Part shown: piece after piece, positions 35,815 through 44,902 of the stretch
Layout of the letters: every line of letters starts with the position of its first letter
Numbering within the stretch: the first letter of the stretch is position 1
Origin: Sphingobacterium faecium
GTDB lineage: Bacteria; Bacteroidota; Bacteroidia; Sphingobacteriales; Sphingobacteriaceae
Direction: 5' to 3'
DNA length: 64,000 nucleotides
NCBI RefSeq assembly: GCF_003054045.1
Contig: NZ_QBKH01000006.1
Span: 434,001 to 498,000 of the forward strand
Notes under the pieces: generated by a model
The model's database searches: none
Seen by the model: only the letters and a program-made list of their open reading frames with translations
What the model was told of the DNA's origin: nothing
Program-made: the position numbers and the translations under genes

Positions 35815-36819
35815 ATGGGACTATTTAATTTTTTCAAGAAGCAAATAGCTACAGTTATATCCTGGCAACCTCAGGATCATAATTTGTTGGTGTGGAAATA
35901 TCAGGCAGCAACAGACGAAATAAAAAATGCAAGTAAATTGATTATTTCACCTGGGCAAGGTTGTGTTCTGGTATATGAAGGCAAGATTACAGATGTGATC
36001 GATCAAGAAGGAGTATACAATATCCGTACAGATAATCATCCATTTATCACTTCACTGCTCAAAGTTGCGCAGCTGTTTGAAAGTGAACATAAAATGGGCC
36101 TCTATTATTATCGTAAAGCCGAAGTCGTGAATCAGGGATGGGGTACATCGTCACCTATTAAGTATTTTGACGAATATTACAAAATCCCGATCCAACTGGC
36201 TGCTTATGGTAATTTCTCTTATCGTATCAAGGATGCAGCTAAGTTTTTTACGGATTATGTGGGTACGCAGGATACATATAGTACCGATATTTTTCGCGAT
36301 GCTGTACAATCTCGTATTATACAAGTTTTGACTTCTAGTTTTGCGAATGAAAAATTACCTTATACAAAGATTGATGCCGAAATCGATCGTTTATCTCGTG
36401 ATTTGAAAGAGCGGCTCAACCAAGATCTGGAAACATTTGGTGTACAACTCAATGATTTCAGAATCGAGGGCAATTCTTTTGACCAAGATACACAAGATCG
36501 CATTGGAAAGATTGCCGATATTACCGCAGACAGCTACGCTGCATCAGAAGGTGGACTTAGTTACGTTGAATTGGAAAAGCTCCGCGCTTTGCGTGATGCT
36601 GCGAAGAACGAAGGGGGCCTAGCAGGTGCAGGAGTTGGGCTAGGCGCAGGGATGAGTCTGGGAAAAGTATTTAGTAATTCCATTGATGAAGTTACGCAGC
36701 CAGTAGTAGGTGTAGATCCTATGGAGCAACTGCGAAAACTAAAGCTCTTACTCGATGAAAATATTATTTCGCAGGAAGAATTCGATCAGAAGAAAAAAGA
36801 ATATCTAAATAAATTTTAA
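35815..36819 (+). CDS. SPFH-domain protein with C-terminal SHOCT motif (YdjI-like)
   Basis: A 334-residue cytoplasmic protein of the SPFH/virion-core group. It starts MGLFNFFKKQIATVISWQPQ. The SPFH part spans about 30-240 (SPGQGCVLVYEGKITDVIDQ, later LNQDLETFGVQLNDFRIEGN). A Gly/Ala-rich linker (about 270-290) leads to a C-terminal SHOCT motif, DPMEQLRKLKLLLDENIISQ then EEFDQKKKEYL. In Bacillus the homolog YdjI recruits a PspA protein to damaged membranes. Here it sits 3 bases after a zinc-ribbon membrane protein and just before a small membrane protein, so the three probably act as one complex. Confidence 0.85.
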   Translation: MGLFNFFKKQIATVISWQPQDHNLLVWKYQAATDEIKNASKLIISPGQGCVLVYEGKITDVIDQEGVYNIRTDNHPFITSLLKVAQLFESEHKMGLYYYRKAEVVNQGWGTSSPIKYFDEYYKIPIQLAAYGNFSYRIKDAAKFFTDYVGTQDTYSTDIFRDAVQSRIIQVLTSSFANEKLPYTKIDAEIDRLSRDLKERLNQDLETFGVQLNDFRIEGNSFDQDTQDRIGKIADITADSYAASEGGLSYVELEKLRALRDAAKNEGGLAGAGVGLGAGMSLGKVFSNSIDEVTQPVVGVDPMEQLRKLKLLLDENIISQEEFDQKKKEYLNKF

Positions 36820-36822
36820 TCG

Positions 36823-37044
36823 ATGAAGCATCTTATTACATTTATATTCGTAGCATCTCTCCTGGTATTGGGATTTATTGCATTAAATTACATTTGGCAT
36901 TGGGTACCGATAGATTACACTGGAATCGTAAAAGTGTTTATATCCGTGTTAGTCGTAATTTTTATTGGTACAGGGCTTGCGATGGTTTTTAGTGCAGGAT
37001 ACAGTCGAAAAAAACACCAACAGGATGTCGGAAAAAAAGATTAA
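36823..37044 (+). CDS. Small two-helix membrane protein
   Basis: A 73-residue protein starting 3 bases after the SPFH gene. It has two hydrophobic helices (LITFIFVASLLVLGFIALNY and VFISVLVVIFIGTGLAMVF) joined by a short loop, and a basic tail (SRKKHQQDVGKKD). Its place matches the third membrane component of ydjGHI-type operons, but sequence gives no function. Confidence 0.7.
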   Translation: MKHLITFIFVASLLVLGFIALNYIWHWVPIDYTGIVKVFISVLVVIFIGTGLAMVFSAGYSRKKHQQDVGKKD

Positions 37045-37456
37045 TATTTCAATTGCCAAATATCTGCACAAAATGAATCATGTTTTGCTTCAAATCGGAT
37101 TATCAAATCGTAGATTAATGACGGAGTCTGTATCATAAATTGATACGAAGCGCAGAAGACTTTAATCAAATCAATTTATAGGATGAGAGTGTAGTGAAAT
37201 TGGTTTGATCTACCTAATTGTAAAGTAACAATGCTGACGCTTTCAACAGTTTCAATCAGGATACAAGAGCAATGACCAAACAGTTAGAGAAAGATAATTT
37301 AATTATAAAATAGGGTATGATAAGTAGGAGCATAAGTGCATAAAAATTGATCACTTCCGCTAGATAACTGATATGGAGGTATAAGTAATCCATATAGATA
37401 TGACTGTCAGAAGATATTTTATCATATGGCTTTTGAACAGAACTCAAGTCATGAAT
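37045..37456. other. Intergenic region, no gene seen
   Basis: About 410 bases between convergent genes. A minus-strand frame of 63 codons (37256-37447) begins with TTG, and its hydrophobic stretch is not enough to call a gene. No strong terminator is visible. Confidence 0.4.
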
Positions 37457-38227
37457 TTAAAAGGATATGGTTCCCCCAATGGTAAATTGTTTACCATTAT
37501 AACTTGGAATAAACACATAACTCGTTTTATTTTCTTGCTTTTTTTGATCCAGTAAGGGCAACAACCAATAGGCAATTTTTGTGCTTAATATTCCTATTCC
37601 TGCGCCCATAGCGACATCAGATAACCAGTGTTTATTATTATACATCCTAAAGAAACCAGTTCCTGTTGCCACAGCATATCCGGCCACTCCATACCATATC
37701 GACCGATCCTTATATTCTTGCCAGAGTAGTTCTGCTCCAACAAAAGCAGTGGCAGTATGTCCCGAAGGAAAGGAATTGTTGGCAGAGCTATCCGGACGCC
37801 ATACGGTACCCGTATTTTTAATAGACATCACGGTTGCTGTCATAATGACATTGGACACAGCAGCAGTAAAAAGGCGTTGTTTTAAAGTATGTTTTGCTTT
37901 TATACCAAGCGCATCTAACGCAAATATACTTGCAGTACCAACATACTGACTAAAATCATCTACTGAAAATTTACGATCAATATTTTCCCTTAATTCAGTC
38001 CGAATATCTTGATTTTGATCAATTAGGAAATGACTTTCTAATGCAATTACTCCATAAGTCATCAATCCTACAGGTACAATCAGCTGTTTGTAAGGAATAC
38101 GCTTGAATAAGGAAGATTTTATCGCATTGCTGTCAATAGGAGACGATGTGATTTGTTGCCCGTGACTTGTCATAGTCAGTCCCATTAAGCATCCCCATAA
38201 CATTAGGTAAGCATATTTAAATCTCAT
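37457..38227 (-). CDS. PAP2-family phosphatase
   Basis: A 256-residue membrane phosphatase with an N-terminal signal (MRFKYAYLMLWGCLMGLTMT). The PAP2 motifs are readable: RPDSSANNSFPSGHTATAF (motifs KxxxxxxRP-like and PSGH) and NKHWLSDVAMGAGIG (the SRxxxxxHxxxD equivalent). Members remove phosphate from phosphatidate, undecaprenyl diphosphate or lipid A in the periplasm. The first motif lysine is less clear. It is a single gene. Confidence 0.9.
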   Translation of the reverse strand: MRFKYAYLMLWGCLMGLTMTSHGQQITSSPIDSNAIKSSLFKRIPYKQLIVPVGLMTYGVIALESHFLIDQNQDIRTELRENIDRKFSVDDFSQYVGTASIFALDALGIKAKHTLKQRLFTAAVSNVIMTATVMSIKNTGTVWRPDSSANNSFPSGHTATAFVGAELLWQEYKDRSIWYGVAGYAVATGTGFFRMYNNKHWLSDVAMGAGIGILSTKIAYWLLPLLDQKKQENKTSYVFIPSYNGKQFTIGGTISF

Positions 38228-38534
38228 TGTAAAACCGATTTTTATTAGAAGTTATATTAAATATGAAAGTATAAGAATGAAATTATTCCTATTAAAACTG
38301 TCTATGATTTTCTATTAAATAGTAGGGTTAATTTTTCAGCTAACAGCTTGATTTTGATATGTGTCATCCATCCCTAAAAATTTGAAACGTTCTTTAGGAT
38401 GATTATATGTAGCAGTCTATGGAAAAAAGAACGGAACATATGCTACAGACCTATGGTAATGATTGTTAAAGAACCCATGTTGATCCTGCTCTTTGTGATT
38501 TGTATAATCAATATATATAGCGTCTACAACTATT
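38228..38534. other. Intergenic region between PAP2 and VIT genes
   Basis: About 307 bases, AT-rich. It should hold the PAP2 promoter (minus strand). I see no gene and no clear hairpin. Confidence 0.4.
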
Positions 38535-39245
38535 TTAATGTGTCTGTACACCAAATAGATAACCTACAAAAGCAGTCACAAGCATAGCTGCCGTACCCCA
38601 AAAACAGATTCTTAATACTGCTTTTCCACGATTGGATCCACCTGCTTTTGCTGCAATTAGAGCTGATAGCGCTAAAAATATAATGGCAAAACCATATTGA
38701 TATATAACCATCATTTTAATTGGAGCAAAAATAGAAACTAAGAGTGGGAGCAAACCTCCAATGATAAATGAAGCAGCCGAAGCTAGTGCAGCTTGCATCG
38801 GTTTCGCCATGGTGATTTCATTAATGCCCAACTCATCTCTCGCATGTGCTCCCAGAGCATCATGATTGGTAAGCTGTATAGCTACTTGCATAGCCAGGTT
38901 TTCATCAAGGCCACGTTGTTCGTATATTTTCGCAAGTTCTATTAACTCCAATTCAGGTGTATGTTCTAATTCTGCCTTTTCTCTTTTCAAGTCCGAAATC
39001 TCGATATCGGATTGTGAGCTTACAGAAACATATTCACCGGCTGCCATTGACAGAGCCCCTGCAACTAGCCCTGCTATTGCAGCAAGTACAATGGGTTCGC
39101 GCGTAGTGCTCGCAGCAGCAATTCCAATAGCTAGACTTGTTGTTGAAAGAATACCGTCATTGGCACCTAATACAGCAGCTCTGAGCCAGCCACTTCTGGT
39201 CGTGTAATGTTCTTCAGATTTCATATCTTGATTATTTACCACCAT
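38535..39245 (-). CDS. VIT1/CCC1-family metal transporter
   Basis: A 236-residue membrane protein of the VIT family, which moves iron or manganese. The N-terminus has the signature GWLRAAVLGANDGILSTTSL, followed by GLVAGALSMAAGEYVSVSSQ and a cytoplasmic metal-binding helix region (DIEISDLKREKAELEHTPEL). Three more membrane helices follow, ending at GYLFGVQTH. The start is either the ATG at 39245, which overlaps the cytochrome b gene by 14 bases, or the ATG at 39224. It is in an operon with the cytochrome b561 upstream. Confidence 0.92.
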   Translation of the reverse strand: MVVNNQDMKSEEHYTTRSGWLRAAVLGANDGILSTTSLAIGIAAASTTREPIVLAAIAGLVAGALSMAAGEYVSVSSQSDIEISDLKREKAELEHTPELELIELAKIYEQRGLDENLAMQVAIQLTNHDALGAHARDELGINEITMAKPMQAALASAASFIIGGLLPLLVSIFAPIKMMVIYQYGFAIIFLALSALIAAKAGGSNRGKAVLRICFWGTAAMLVTAFVGYLFGVQTH

Positions 39246-39900
39246 GGATCATATGTGATACTATTCCTCTATTTTTTCCTATTTCAGCGAGCACAACACC
39301 AATGATGTGAACGACTATAAATGCAAGTATAATATACATAGAAAAGCCATGAAATTCTTTGATATTATGGCTTGTTTCCTGGCCAATACCTAAGTCTTGT
39401 TTAAAGGTAAGTAACATGCCTGTGATGACCATGATGCTTAAAAATATGTAAAATAGGAGATAAAGGAATTTAATCGCAACCTCATGTAGGGCTTGTGTGG
39501 ACTTTTTGGATAAACTGCGGTAGTATTGAATTGATTTTTTTAAAATGAAAAGAAATCGCTGCTCTCTAATTTCAAAAAGGCTACTGCTTAATCTAAATAG
39601 AAATAATACCGTCAGTGCAATGCCAAAATAGCTATGTATGTCCCATACTTTATCTTCTAGACCATGGGCCACATGTGATGCTTGTTGATTGGTTATACTT
39701 ACTGCAACGGAATGTAATTGCTCTTGTATATAATGGGCGTTACGATTTACATCAAATAGTGTTGAATTTAATAAAACGGTCAACAATGATCCTGTTATGA
39801 CAAGTAAGTTTAACCAATGCCATAATCTGGAACTGGCACTATGCTTTTTTATGAAATTAGGATGTCCAATATCTTTCCTAAGATTTTCAATATGATCCAT
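39232..39900 (-). CDS. Cytochrome b561 domain membrane protein
   Basis: A 222-residue protein with four predicted helices: LWHWLNLLVITGSLLTVLLN, a second near DIHSYFGIALTVLFLFRLSS, FLYLLFYIFLSIMVITGMLL and MYIILAFIVVHIIGVVLAEI. The histidines in SSRLWHWLN, WDIHSYFG, EFHGFSM and VVHIIGV could bind two b-type haems. Such proteins carry electrons across the inner membrane. It begins 52 bases downstream of the DUF3570 gene's stop and leads into the VIT transporter, so it may share the ApbE module transcript. Confidence 0.85.
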   Translation of the reverse strand: MDHIENLRKDIGHPNFIKKHSASSRLWHWLNLLVITGSLLTVLLNSTLFDVNRNAHYIQEQLHSVAVSITNQQASHVAHGLEDKVWDIHSYFGIALTVLFLFRLSSSLFEIREQRFLFILKKSIQYYRSLSKKSTQALHEVAIKFLYLLFYIFLSIMVITGMLLTFKQDLGIGQETSHNIKEFHGFSMYIILAFIVVHIIGVVLAEIGKNRGIVSHMIHGGK

Positions 39901-39951
39901 ATTTAGGTTAGTTAAAAACCAGCTGTTGGTATAGCTTTAAGCTGGAATAGT

Positions 39952-41139
39952 TTATTTTATCTTTAAATTTAACGAAATTATATCAGACATCAAATTAGTT
40001 GATCTGCTGTAATGCCCATATCTCAGTTCGAGCATATTGAGATGCTGCCATCCAAATACACCATTTGGAGGAGTAATTCTAATACCTGCGCCATAGAAAT
40101 CACTATTCAGAGTCGAAAGATCATAATCGCTGGTGTAATATTGAGATGTTGGGGCATGTTCACCATAGGCAGCAAAATAATGCGCTCCGGTTTGATGATT
40201 GTATCGATAAAAAGGACTTATTGAGATAAAAGATGTTAATTTAACGGGCACTTCTATTTCTGCTGTATGCGCTCTTATACCCCAATTGTCCATAAAGAAG
40301 CGGTAATATGTTCGTAAAATTACTCGATCTGTTGCAAAATAATTGATACGCGCTGCTATTGGCAGTTTATAGCGCTGATCAGGTAAGTTTTCAGCCTTTA
40401 ACGAACCGTCTGTAAAATAGACACGTTGGTATTTAGTGTCCAACAAGCCCTTTTGATATGCCGGTTCTATCATTATTAGTGCTTGTAATTTAGGGTTGAT
40501 GACCTGCGAAAGTGAAAATGCAGCGCTGAAAGAATTGCGCGGGCTTGAGCCTTCACTTTTTGACAATTGACCACTATTTGCCGGAGATCGCAGTTCAATG
40601 GGCAAAATGACTTTCCAAGTATCCAAAAACGCTGACAATTTGAAATCAAACTGTGTATTCTTATTTTTGGACAAACGAGACAGGTTAAAGCCTGCACCTA
40701 ACGATTGGTAGTCATATTCTGTAGAAAAAAAACCTGTAAAACCAAAGGAATTGCCTGTTTTCTCATTACTTTGCGTCCAATTTAAAGATGGATAAATACG
40801 TGTATCTGACATAGATGCAGAAGAAATTGTGCTTGGATCAATTTTATCTGATGAAGCAGAAGTGTAGTGATCAATACCTATTTCAAAAAGGAACGTATTT
40901 TTATTTCCAGCTTTATTTAATTTTGATAATTGCAGATCTAGAGTATTAGCAAAATCACTTAATTTTTCTGTCCCAATACCACCTGTGACAGCCGAATTAT
41001 TCCCATTCTGTTTATAATATGCAGATACGAGATTGATTTCATCGATCTTGAGGCTCCGACTCTGATAATTGGATGAGTCAGCAACTGTTTTGTTCAGTTT
41101 AATTTGTCCGTTGGCACCCAATATGCCTATAAATAGCAT
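39952..41139 (-). CDS. DUF3570 outer-membrane beta-barrel-like protein, start probably disrupted
   Basis: As read, 395 residues from the ATG at 41139, with a very short hydrophobic N-terminus (MLFIGILGANGQIKLNK). A better start lies at 41165, 8 bases after the DUF4266 stop: ATG-AAA-AAG would become MKKDLSPCCMLFIGILGANG if the A-run had one more A, giving a full signal peptide. So a one-base loss near 41160 is likely. The mature protein has alternating strands ending in aromatic residues (YPSLNWTQSNEKTGNSFGFT, later SFISISPFYRYNHQTGAHYF), as in beta-barrels. It sits in a DUF3570-DUF4266-ApbE-thioredoxin cluster. Confidence 0.85.
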   Translation of the reverse strand: MLFIGILGANGQIKLNKTVADSSNYQSRSLKIDEINLVSAYYKQNGNNSAVTGGIGTEKLSDFANTLDLQLSKLNKAGNKNTFLFEIGIDHYTSASSDKIDPSTISSASMSDTRIYPSLNWTQSNEKTGNSFGFTGFFSTEYDYQSLGAGFNLSRLSKNKNTQFDFKLSAFLDTWKVILPIELRSPANSGQLSKSEGSSPRNSFSAAFSLSQVINPKLQALIMIEPAYQKGLLDTKYQRVYFTDGSLKAENLPDQRYKLPIAARINYFATDRVILRTYYRFFMDNWGIRAHTAEIEVPVKLTSFISISPFYRYNHQTGAHYFAAYGEHAPTSQYYTSDYDLSTLNSDFYGAGIRITPPNGVFGWQHLNMLELRYGHYSRSTNLMSDIISLNLKIK

Positions 41140-41173
41140 GCAGCATGGAGATAGATCTTTTTCATAATTTTAG

Positions 41174-41404
41174 TTAATTACAGCCGCAGCCACCACCACT
41201 CTTACCACCATTGGCACCAGATCCACCTTCGCGGTACAATTGAAAACTCTGTTCAAATTTCTGTACCTTTCGAGAAGATAAATTCATCTCAGCATCACTG
41301 ATTTTATTTTTCTGGTAGGGCTTCACTGTAGTACAGGAGGCTAGTGCGCATAGGATCAACATACTTGCAGAACTTATGATCACTTTTTTGAATGATTTTT
41401 TCAT
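41174..41404 (-). CDS. DUF4266 lipoprotein
   Basis: A 76-residue protein with a lipoprotein signal (MLILCALASC, cysteine at about residue 24). The short mature part has the DUF4266 core (VKPYQKNKISDAEMNL, then VQKFEQSFQLYREG) and a Gly-rich tail ending GGGCGCN with two cysteines. The tail may bind metal or be modified. It is placed 1 base after the ApbE gene and directly before DUF3570, so the three are cotranscribed. Confidence 0.88.
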   Translation of the reverse strand: MKKSFKKVIISSASMLILCALASCTTVKPYQKNKISDAEMNLSSRKVQKFEQSFQLYREGGSGANGGKSGGGCGCN

Positions 41405-41405
41405 A

Positions 41406-42341
41406 TCAGTGTTTTACATTAATATTGTTTGAAGTATATAATTTATCCGCATCATCGATGATAATGCAGGCTACATGCTGTAATTGATTGATCAGATCAA
41501 GTCCAACATGAATTCCCAAGACCATAATCGGAGTAGCAAGCGCATCTGCAAGTTCAGCACTAGGACAGAGAATAGTGACACTTTTAATCCCAGTTACAGG
41601 CAGACCCGTTTTAGGATCTATAGTGTGGGAGTACTTTTTTCCATCTATCGTAATATATTTTTCATAATTACCAGAAGTCGCAATTGCCATATTACTAATG
41701 TTGAGAGCAGAAAATAGTTGACCGCATTGATTAGGATCAGCAATACCGATCGTCCAGTTTTTATCATTGACCTGTTTTCCCCATGTCACTAGATCACCAG
41801 CGGCATTGACAATACCGCTTTTGATTCCAACATTTTGTAAGATTTGTTTAGCTCGATCGGCTGCATACCCTTTGCCTATACCTCCAAATCCAATACGCAT
41901 ACCCCGATGTTTTAACATGACAGTCGAGTCTTGGTCATCTATCATCATATTTTTATAATCAATCAGACAGACAGACTTTAGGGCTATTTTGGGGTCAGGA
42001 AGTGCAGTCATAGTCGTATCAAAATTCCATAGGCTTTTATCAATAGAACCGTATGTAATATCAAAGGCACCTTGCGTTATTGCGGATATTTTTATGGAAC
42101 GTTTGATGAGCTGAATCACTTCATTGTCCACTTTTACGGGTTGAATACCAGCATTACGGTTAATGAGGTTGGTCTGGCTAGTTTCTTTAAATGTGCTGAA
42201 TAAATCTTCTATCCGACGCACTTCCTCTATAGCCATATCAATAGCTTCTTGTCCTATTTCTTCATTATCGGAAATGACAGTAAACTCAAATCGATTTCCC
42301 ATCAATTTTAGAGTCCTCTTAGAAACAACTGGTATTTTCAT
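41406..42341 (-). CDS. apbE: FAD:protein FMN transferase (ApbE)
   Basis: A 311-residue flavin transferase that attaches FMN to a threonine or serine of a target protein. Visible are MRIGFGGIGKGYAADRAKQI, VNAAGDLVTWG, and KYSHTIDPKTGLPVTGIKSV with the conserved HTIDPxTG. The C-terminal LADALATPIMVLG fits the metal site. It has no clear signal peptide (MKIPVVSKRTLKLMGNRFEF), which is unusual, as many ApbE proteins are lipoproteins; an upstream start is not evident. It lies between thioredoxin and DUF4266 genes with gaps of 7 and 1 bases. Confidence 0.92.
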   Translation of the reverse strand: MKIPVVSKRTLKLMGNRFEFTVISDNEEIGQEAIDMAIEEVRRIEDLFSTFKETSQTNLINRNAGIQPVKVDNEVIQLIKRSIKISAITQGAFDITYGSIDKSLWNFDTTMTALPDPKIALKSVCLIDYKNMMIDDQDSTVMLKHRGMRIGFGGIGKGYAADRAKQILQNVGIKSGIVNAAGDLVTWGKQVNDKNWTIGIADPNQCGQLFSALNISNMAIATSGNYEKYITIDGKKYSHTIDPKTGLPVTGIKSVTILCPSAELADALATPIMVLGIHVGLDLINQLQHVACIIIDDADKLYTSNNINVKH

Positions 42342-42348
42342 TATAATT

Positions 42349-42771
42349 TTATTTCGTGCTGACTTCTTTTACAAATCGCTCGGCGGTAATATTGGGGTAT
42401 CCATCCCAAGATTTGAGAATTTTTCCATTTTCATCCAACAAAAGTGTATATGGAAATTTTCCATCGGGATTATACTGTTCAGCTAGTGCCTCATTCCTTT
42501 TTACTTGATCAATGGAAAATCTATTTTTTTTCTGTCTTGGAAAGTCTGCGCGAACCAATAGCAGTTTATCTGCTGCATAATCTTGAAAAATAGCTGATTC
42601 AAAAATCTCCTTTCTCAAACGGATACAAGGTATACACCAGTCAGATCCAGAAAAATTGATCAGTATATTTTTATGCGTGATTTTAGCTTGTTGCTGTGCT
42701 TCATGGTAATTATCACTCCAAATTAAAGAGGTTGGAATAATTCCAAAGAATAGGATGAAAAGTAGTTTCAT
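42349..42771 (-). CDS. Secreted thioredoxin-family protein
   Basis: A 140-residue exported protein with a signal segment (MKLLFILFFGIIPTSLIWSD). The thioredoxin motif is SDWCIPCIRL with Cys46 and Cys49, and the cis-proline lies in FPYTLLLDENG. It is likely a periplasmic thiol-disulfide reductase, perhaps serving the cysteines of the DUF4266 protein. It appears to be the first gene of the cluster with ApbE, DUF4266 and DUF3570, 119 bases downstream of the sensor kinase stop. Confidence 0.9.
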   Translation of the reverse strand: MKLLFILFFGIIPTSLIWSDNYHEAQQQAKITHKNILINFSGSDWCIPCIRLRKEIFESAIFQDYAADKLLLVRADFPRQKKNRFSIDQVKRNEALAEQYNPDGKFPYTLLLDENGKILKSWDGYPNITAERFVKEVSTK

Positions 42772-42890
42772 GTCAATATACTTGAAGTACGTTTAAAGTT
42801 TATTTATGAAGCTAATATCACCAGCAATTCTGTAGAGATTATGAAGTTAGTTGTTAATTAAAGTTAATATTTAAAAAAATATGATGGCTA

Positions 42891-44153
42891 TTAAGCGTTG
42901 TCGAACTGAATATGGAATGCATGTAGTTCTTCTTGAAAGGTATACAGGAGGCTATAATTCTGGCGCATGCAAACTTGTTTCAGAATAGCAAGTCCGAGAC
43001 CGGTTCCATCGGAGGAGTTATCTTTATAGAATCGTTCGAAGATCTTGATCGGATCAAGTGCTGGTTGCATACTACTATTGGAAAATTGCAAGTTATGCTT
43101 GTGCAACTTAATGTCAATCTTTCCACCATTGAAATTGTGGCGTATGGCATTGTTAAATAAGTTATTAATTAAGATTTCAATCAGCGAACGATTGGCGTAA
43201 ATTAATGAATCATCAAGTGAAGTGGTCATCTCTAGTTTTCTCTCCTGAATAAACTCCTGAAAGTAAAGAATTTTGTCATTGATCAATGTTCCCAGATTAA
43301 TATATTCTTTATTTTGAAGTTGATTATTGTCTATTTTAACAAGTAATAGCAGAGATTGATTGAGCTTGGTAAGTTTAGAAGTAGCACGATAAAGATCTTC
43401 TAATATTTCACTATCTTCTTTCTTTAGCGAATTTGACTGCAACATAGTATCCAGCTTTGAATTGATAACAGCCAGAGGAGTCATCATTTCATGTGAGGCA
43501 TTTTCAGTAAATAATTTGATTTCCTTATAATCGGACTTTATTTTTAATGTTACCTCCACCATGGCATCATTCAACTCTTTAAATTCTTCAATTTTGGTTT
43601 CTATAGGTTTAAACACTTCTTCTTGGTTGATATTAAAAGCTTTGATGTTATGGAGGAGCTGCTTGAAGGGTAACCACATTTTTCTGATTAAAAATCGATT
43701 CACCAACCACAGTACGACAAGTAAAATCATTAATGGTAGTAAGATGATGAGAACAATACTTTTGATCTGTTCCTGACTTTCAAATTTTGACGCAATTATC
43801 TTTACCTCATAGGGTTCACCATTTAGAAGAAGTTGTGTCTTTAGATAGCGCGCTGATTCTTGGTGTTTTTTTTTCGGATTGTAAAAATTTGTATCGGCAA
43901 ATATTTGACGTTCATCGGTGAGTTTTTGTAATTTTTGATATCCGATAATCACGCCGTCAAATCCATCTGGAGAGGGCACTATATTTTTGACGTGAGCAAA
44001 GTCTTTAACTTCAAGTAATTCTTCATATAGATGATCTTCAATCTGCTTATTGATATACAGTCCGAGCGTTTGATAGAATAGAAAACCGATTACTATTAAG
44101 CCGCTCAAAGTGATTCCAGCTAAAATCCGGTTATAACTTGTAAATAGTTTCAT
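42891..44153 (-). CDS. Sensor histidine kinase (classical HisKA type)
   Basis: A 420-residue kinase with two membrane helices (about 11-31 and 132-155) around a periplasmic sensor part of about 100 residues. The cytoplasmic core has ENASHEMMTPLAVINSKLDT with phospho-His221, an N box (LFNNAIRHN) and a G box (DGTGLGLAILKQV). The D/G1 box is less clear than usual. The ATG overlaps the stop of the upstream response regulator gene (ATGA). That regulator is broken, so this kinase may have no working partner here. Confidence 0.9.
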   Translation of the reverse strand: MKLFTSYNRILAGITLSGLIVIGFLFYQTLGLYINKQIEDHLYEELLEVKDFAHVKNIVPSPDGFDGVIIGYQKLQKLTDERQIFADTNFYNPKKKHQESARYLKTQLLLNGEPYEVKIIASKFESQEQIKSIVLIILLPLMILLVVLWLVNRFLIRKMWLPFKQLLHNIKAFNINQEEVFKPIETKIEEFKELNDAMVEVTLKIKSDYKEIKLFTENASHEMMTPLAVINSKLDTMLQSNSLKKEDSEILEDLYRATSKLTKLNQSLLLLVKIDNNQLQNKEYINLGTLINDKILYFQEFIQERKLEMTTSLDDSLIYANRSLIEILINNLFNNAIRHNFNGGKIDIKLHKHNLQFSNSSMQPALDPIKIFERFYKDNSSDGTGLGLAILKQVCMRQNYSLLYTFQEELHAFHIQFDNA

Positions 44154-44798
44154 CTGTCCGTGAATTTATAACCAACGCCATAGACCGATTGAAAATATTC
44201 CTTACATCCCGCTTCTGTCAATTTTTTCCTAACATTTTTAACATGTGTATAAATAAAGTCGAGACTATCGGCCATATCGGCATCATCACCCCAGATGTGT
44301 TCTACAGCAGCAGATTTTGAAATCACTTTATTCTTATTGGAAACAAAATAGAGCAACAGGTCAAATTCTTTTTTAGTTAAATAAACAAGTCGATCATGAA
44401 CTTTAACTTCCTTATTGCTGGTATCAATCTCCAATTCGTTGCATTTGACCAAGCTATTGCCATTATTCTAGCGTAGAGCTCTGATAAATGAAAAGGCTTA
44501 ATCAAGTAATCATCGGCACCTAAACTCAAGCCTTCTATTTTTTGATTTAAGGAGTCACGCGCTGAAATAACAAGTACGCCATCATTTTTATTTAATTTCT
44601 TAAGGTACTTCAGCAATAAGATTCCATCTCCGTCGGGCAGCGTTAGGTCTAATAAAATGCAGTCATAGGTGTAGATTGATATCTTTTGGTATGCCTGATC
44701 GTAGGTAGAAGCCGAGTCACAGATATTTCCTTCAGCCGCAAGATATTGCACTATACTTTTTTTAAACTTTCTTCGTCCTCAACAATTAGAAATTTCAT
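44150..44798 (-). pseudogene. OmpR-family response regulator, frameshifted
   Basis: The start MKFLIVEDEESLKK is clear at the ATG at 44798. After TTA it hits an A7 run and TAG; one more A would continue into SIVQYLAAEGNICDSASTYD, then LDLTLPDGDG (phospho-Asp) and ADDYLIKPFHLSELYAR. The second break is just after this: the linker resumes in another frame at NNGNSLVKCNELEID, with about eight codons of the usual linker missing. The DNA-binding part is then intact to YGVGYKFTDR at 44150. Two independent lesions make a functional protein unlikely. Confidence 0.87.
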
Positions 44799-44902
44799 AG
44801 TATAAATATGCTGTTAAAATTCAGAAAAATGATATTTTTTTTGATTGTTATAGTATTGGAATTAAGTGCTTTTTTTTGATTATCATAAAAAATTGATGTT
44901 TT

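Noticed and set aside
37256..37447. Small membrane peptide on the minus strand
   Set aside because: It needs a TTG start with no ribosome site and its hydrophobic part is ordinary for AT-rich non-coding DNA.
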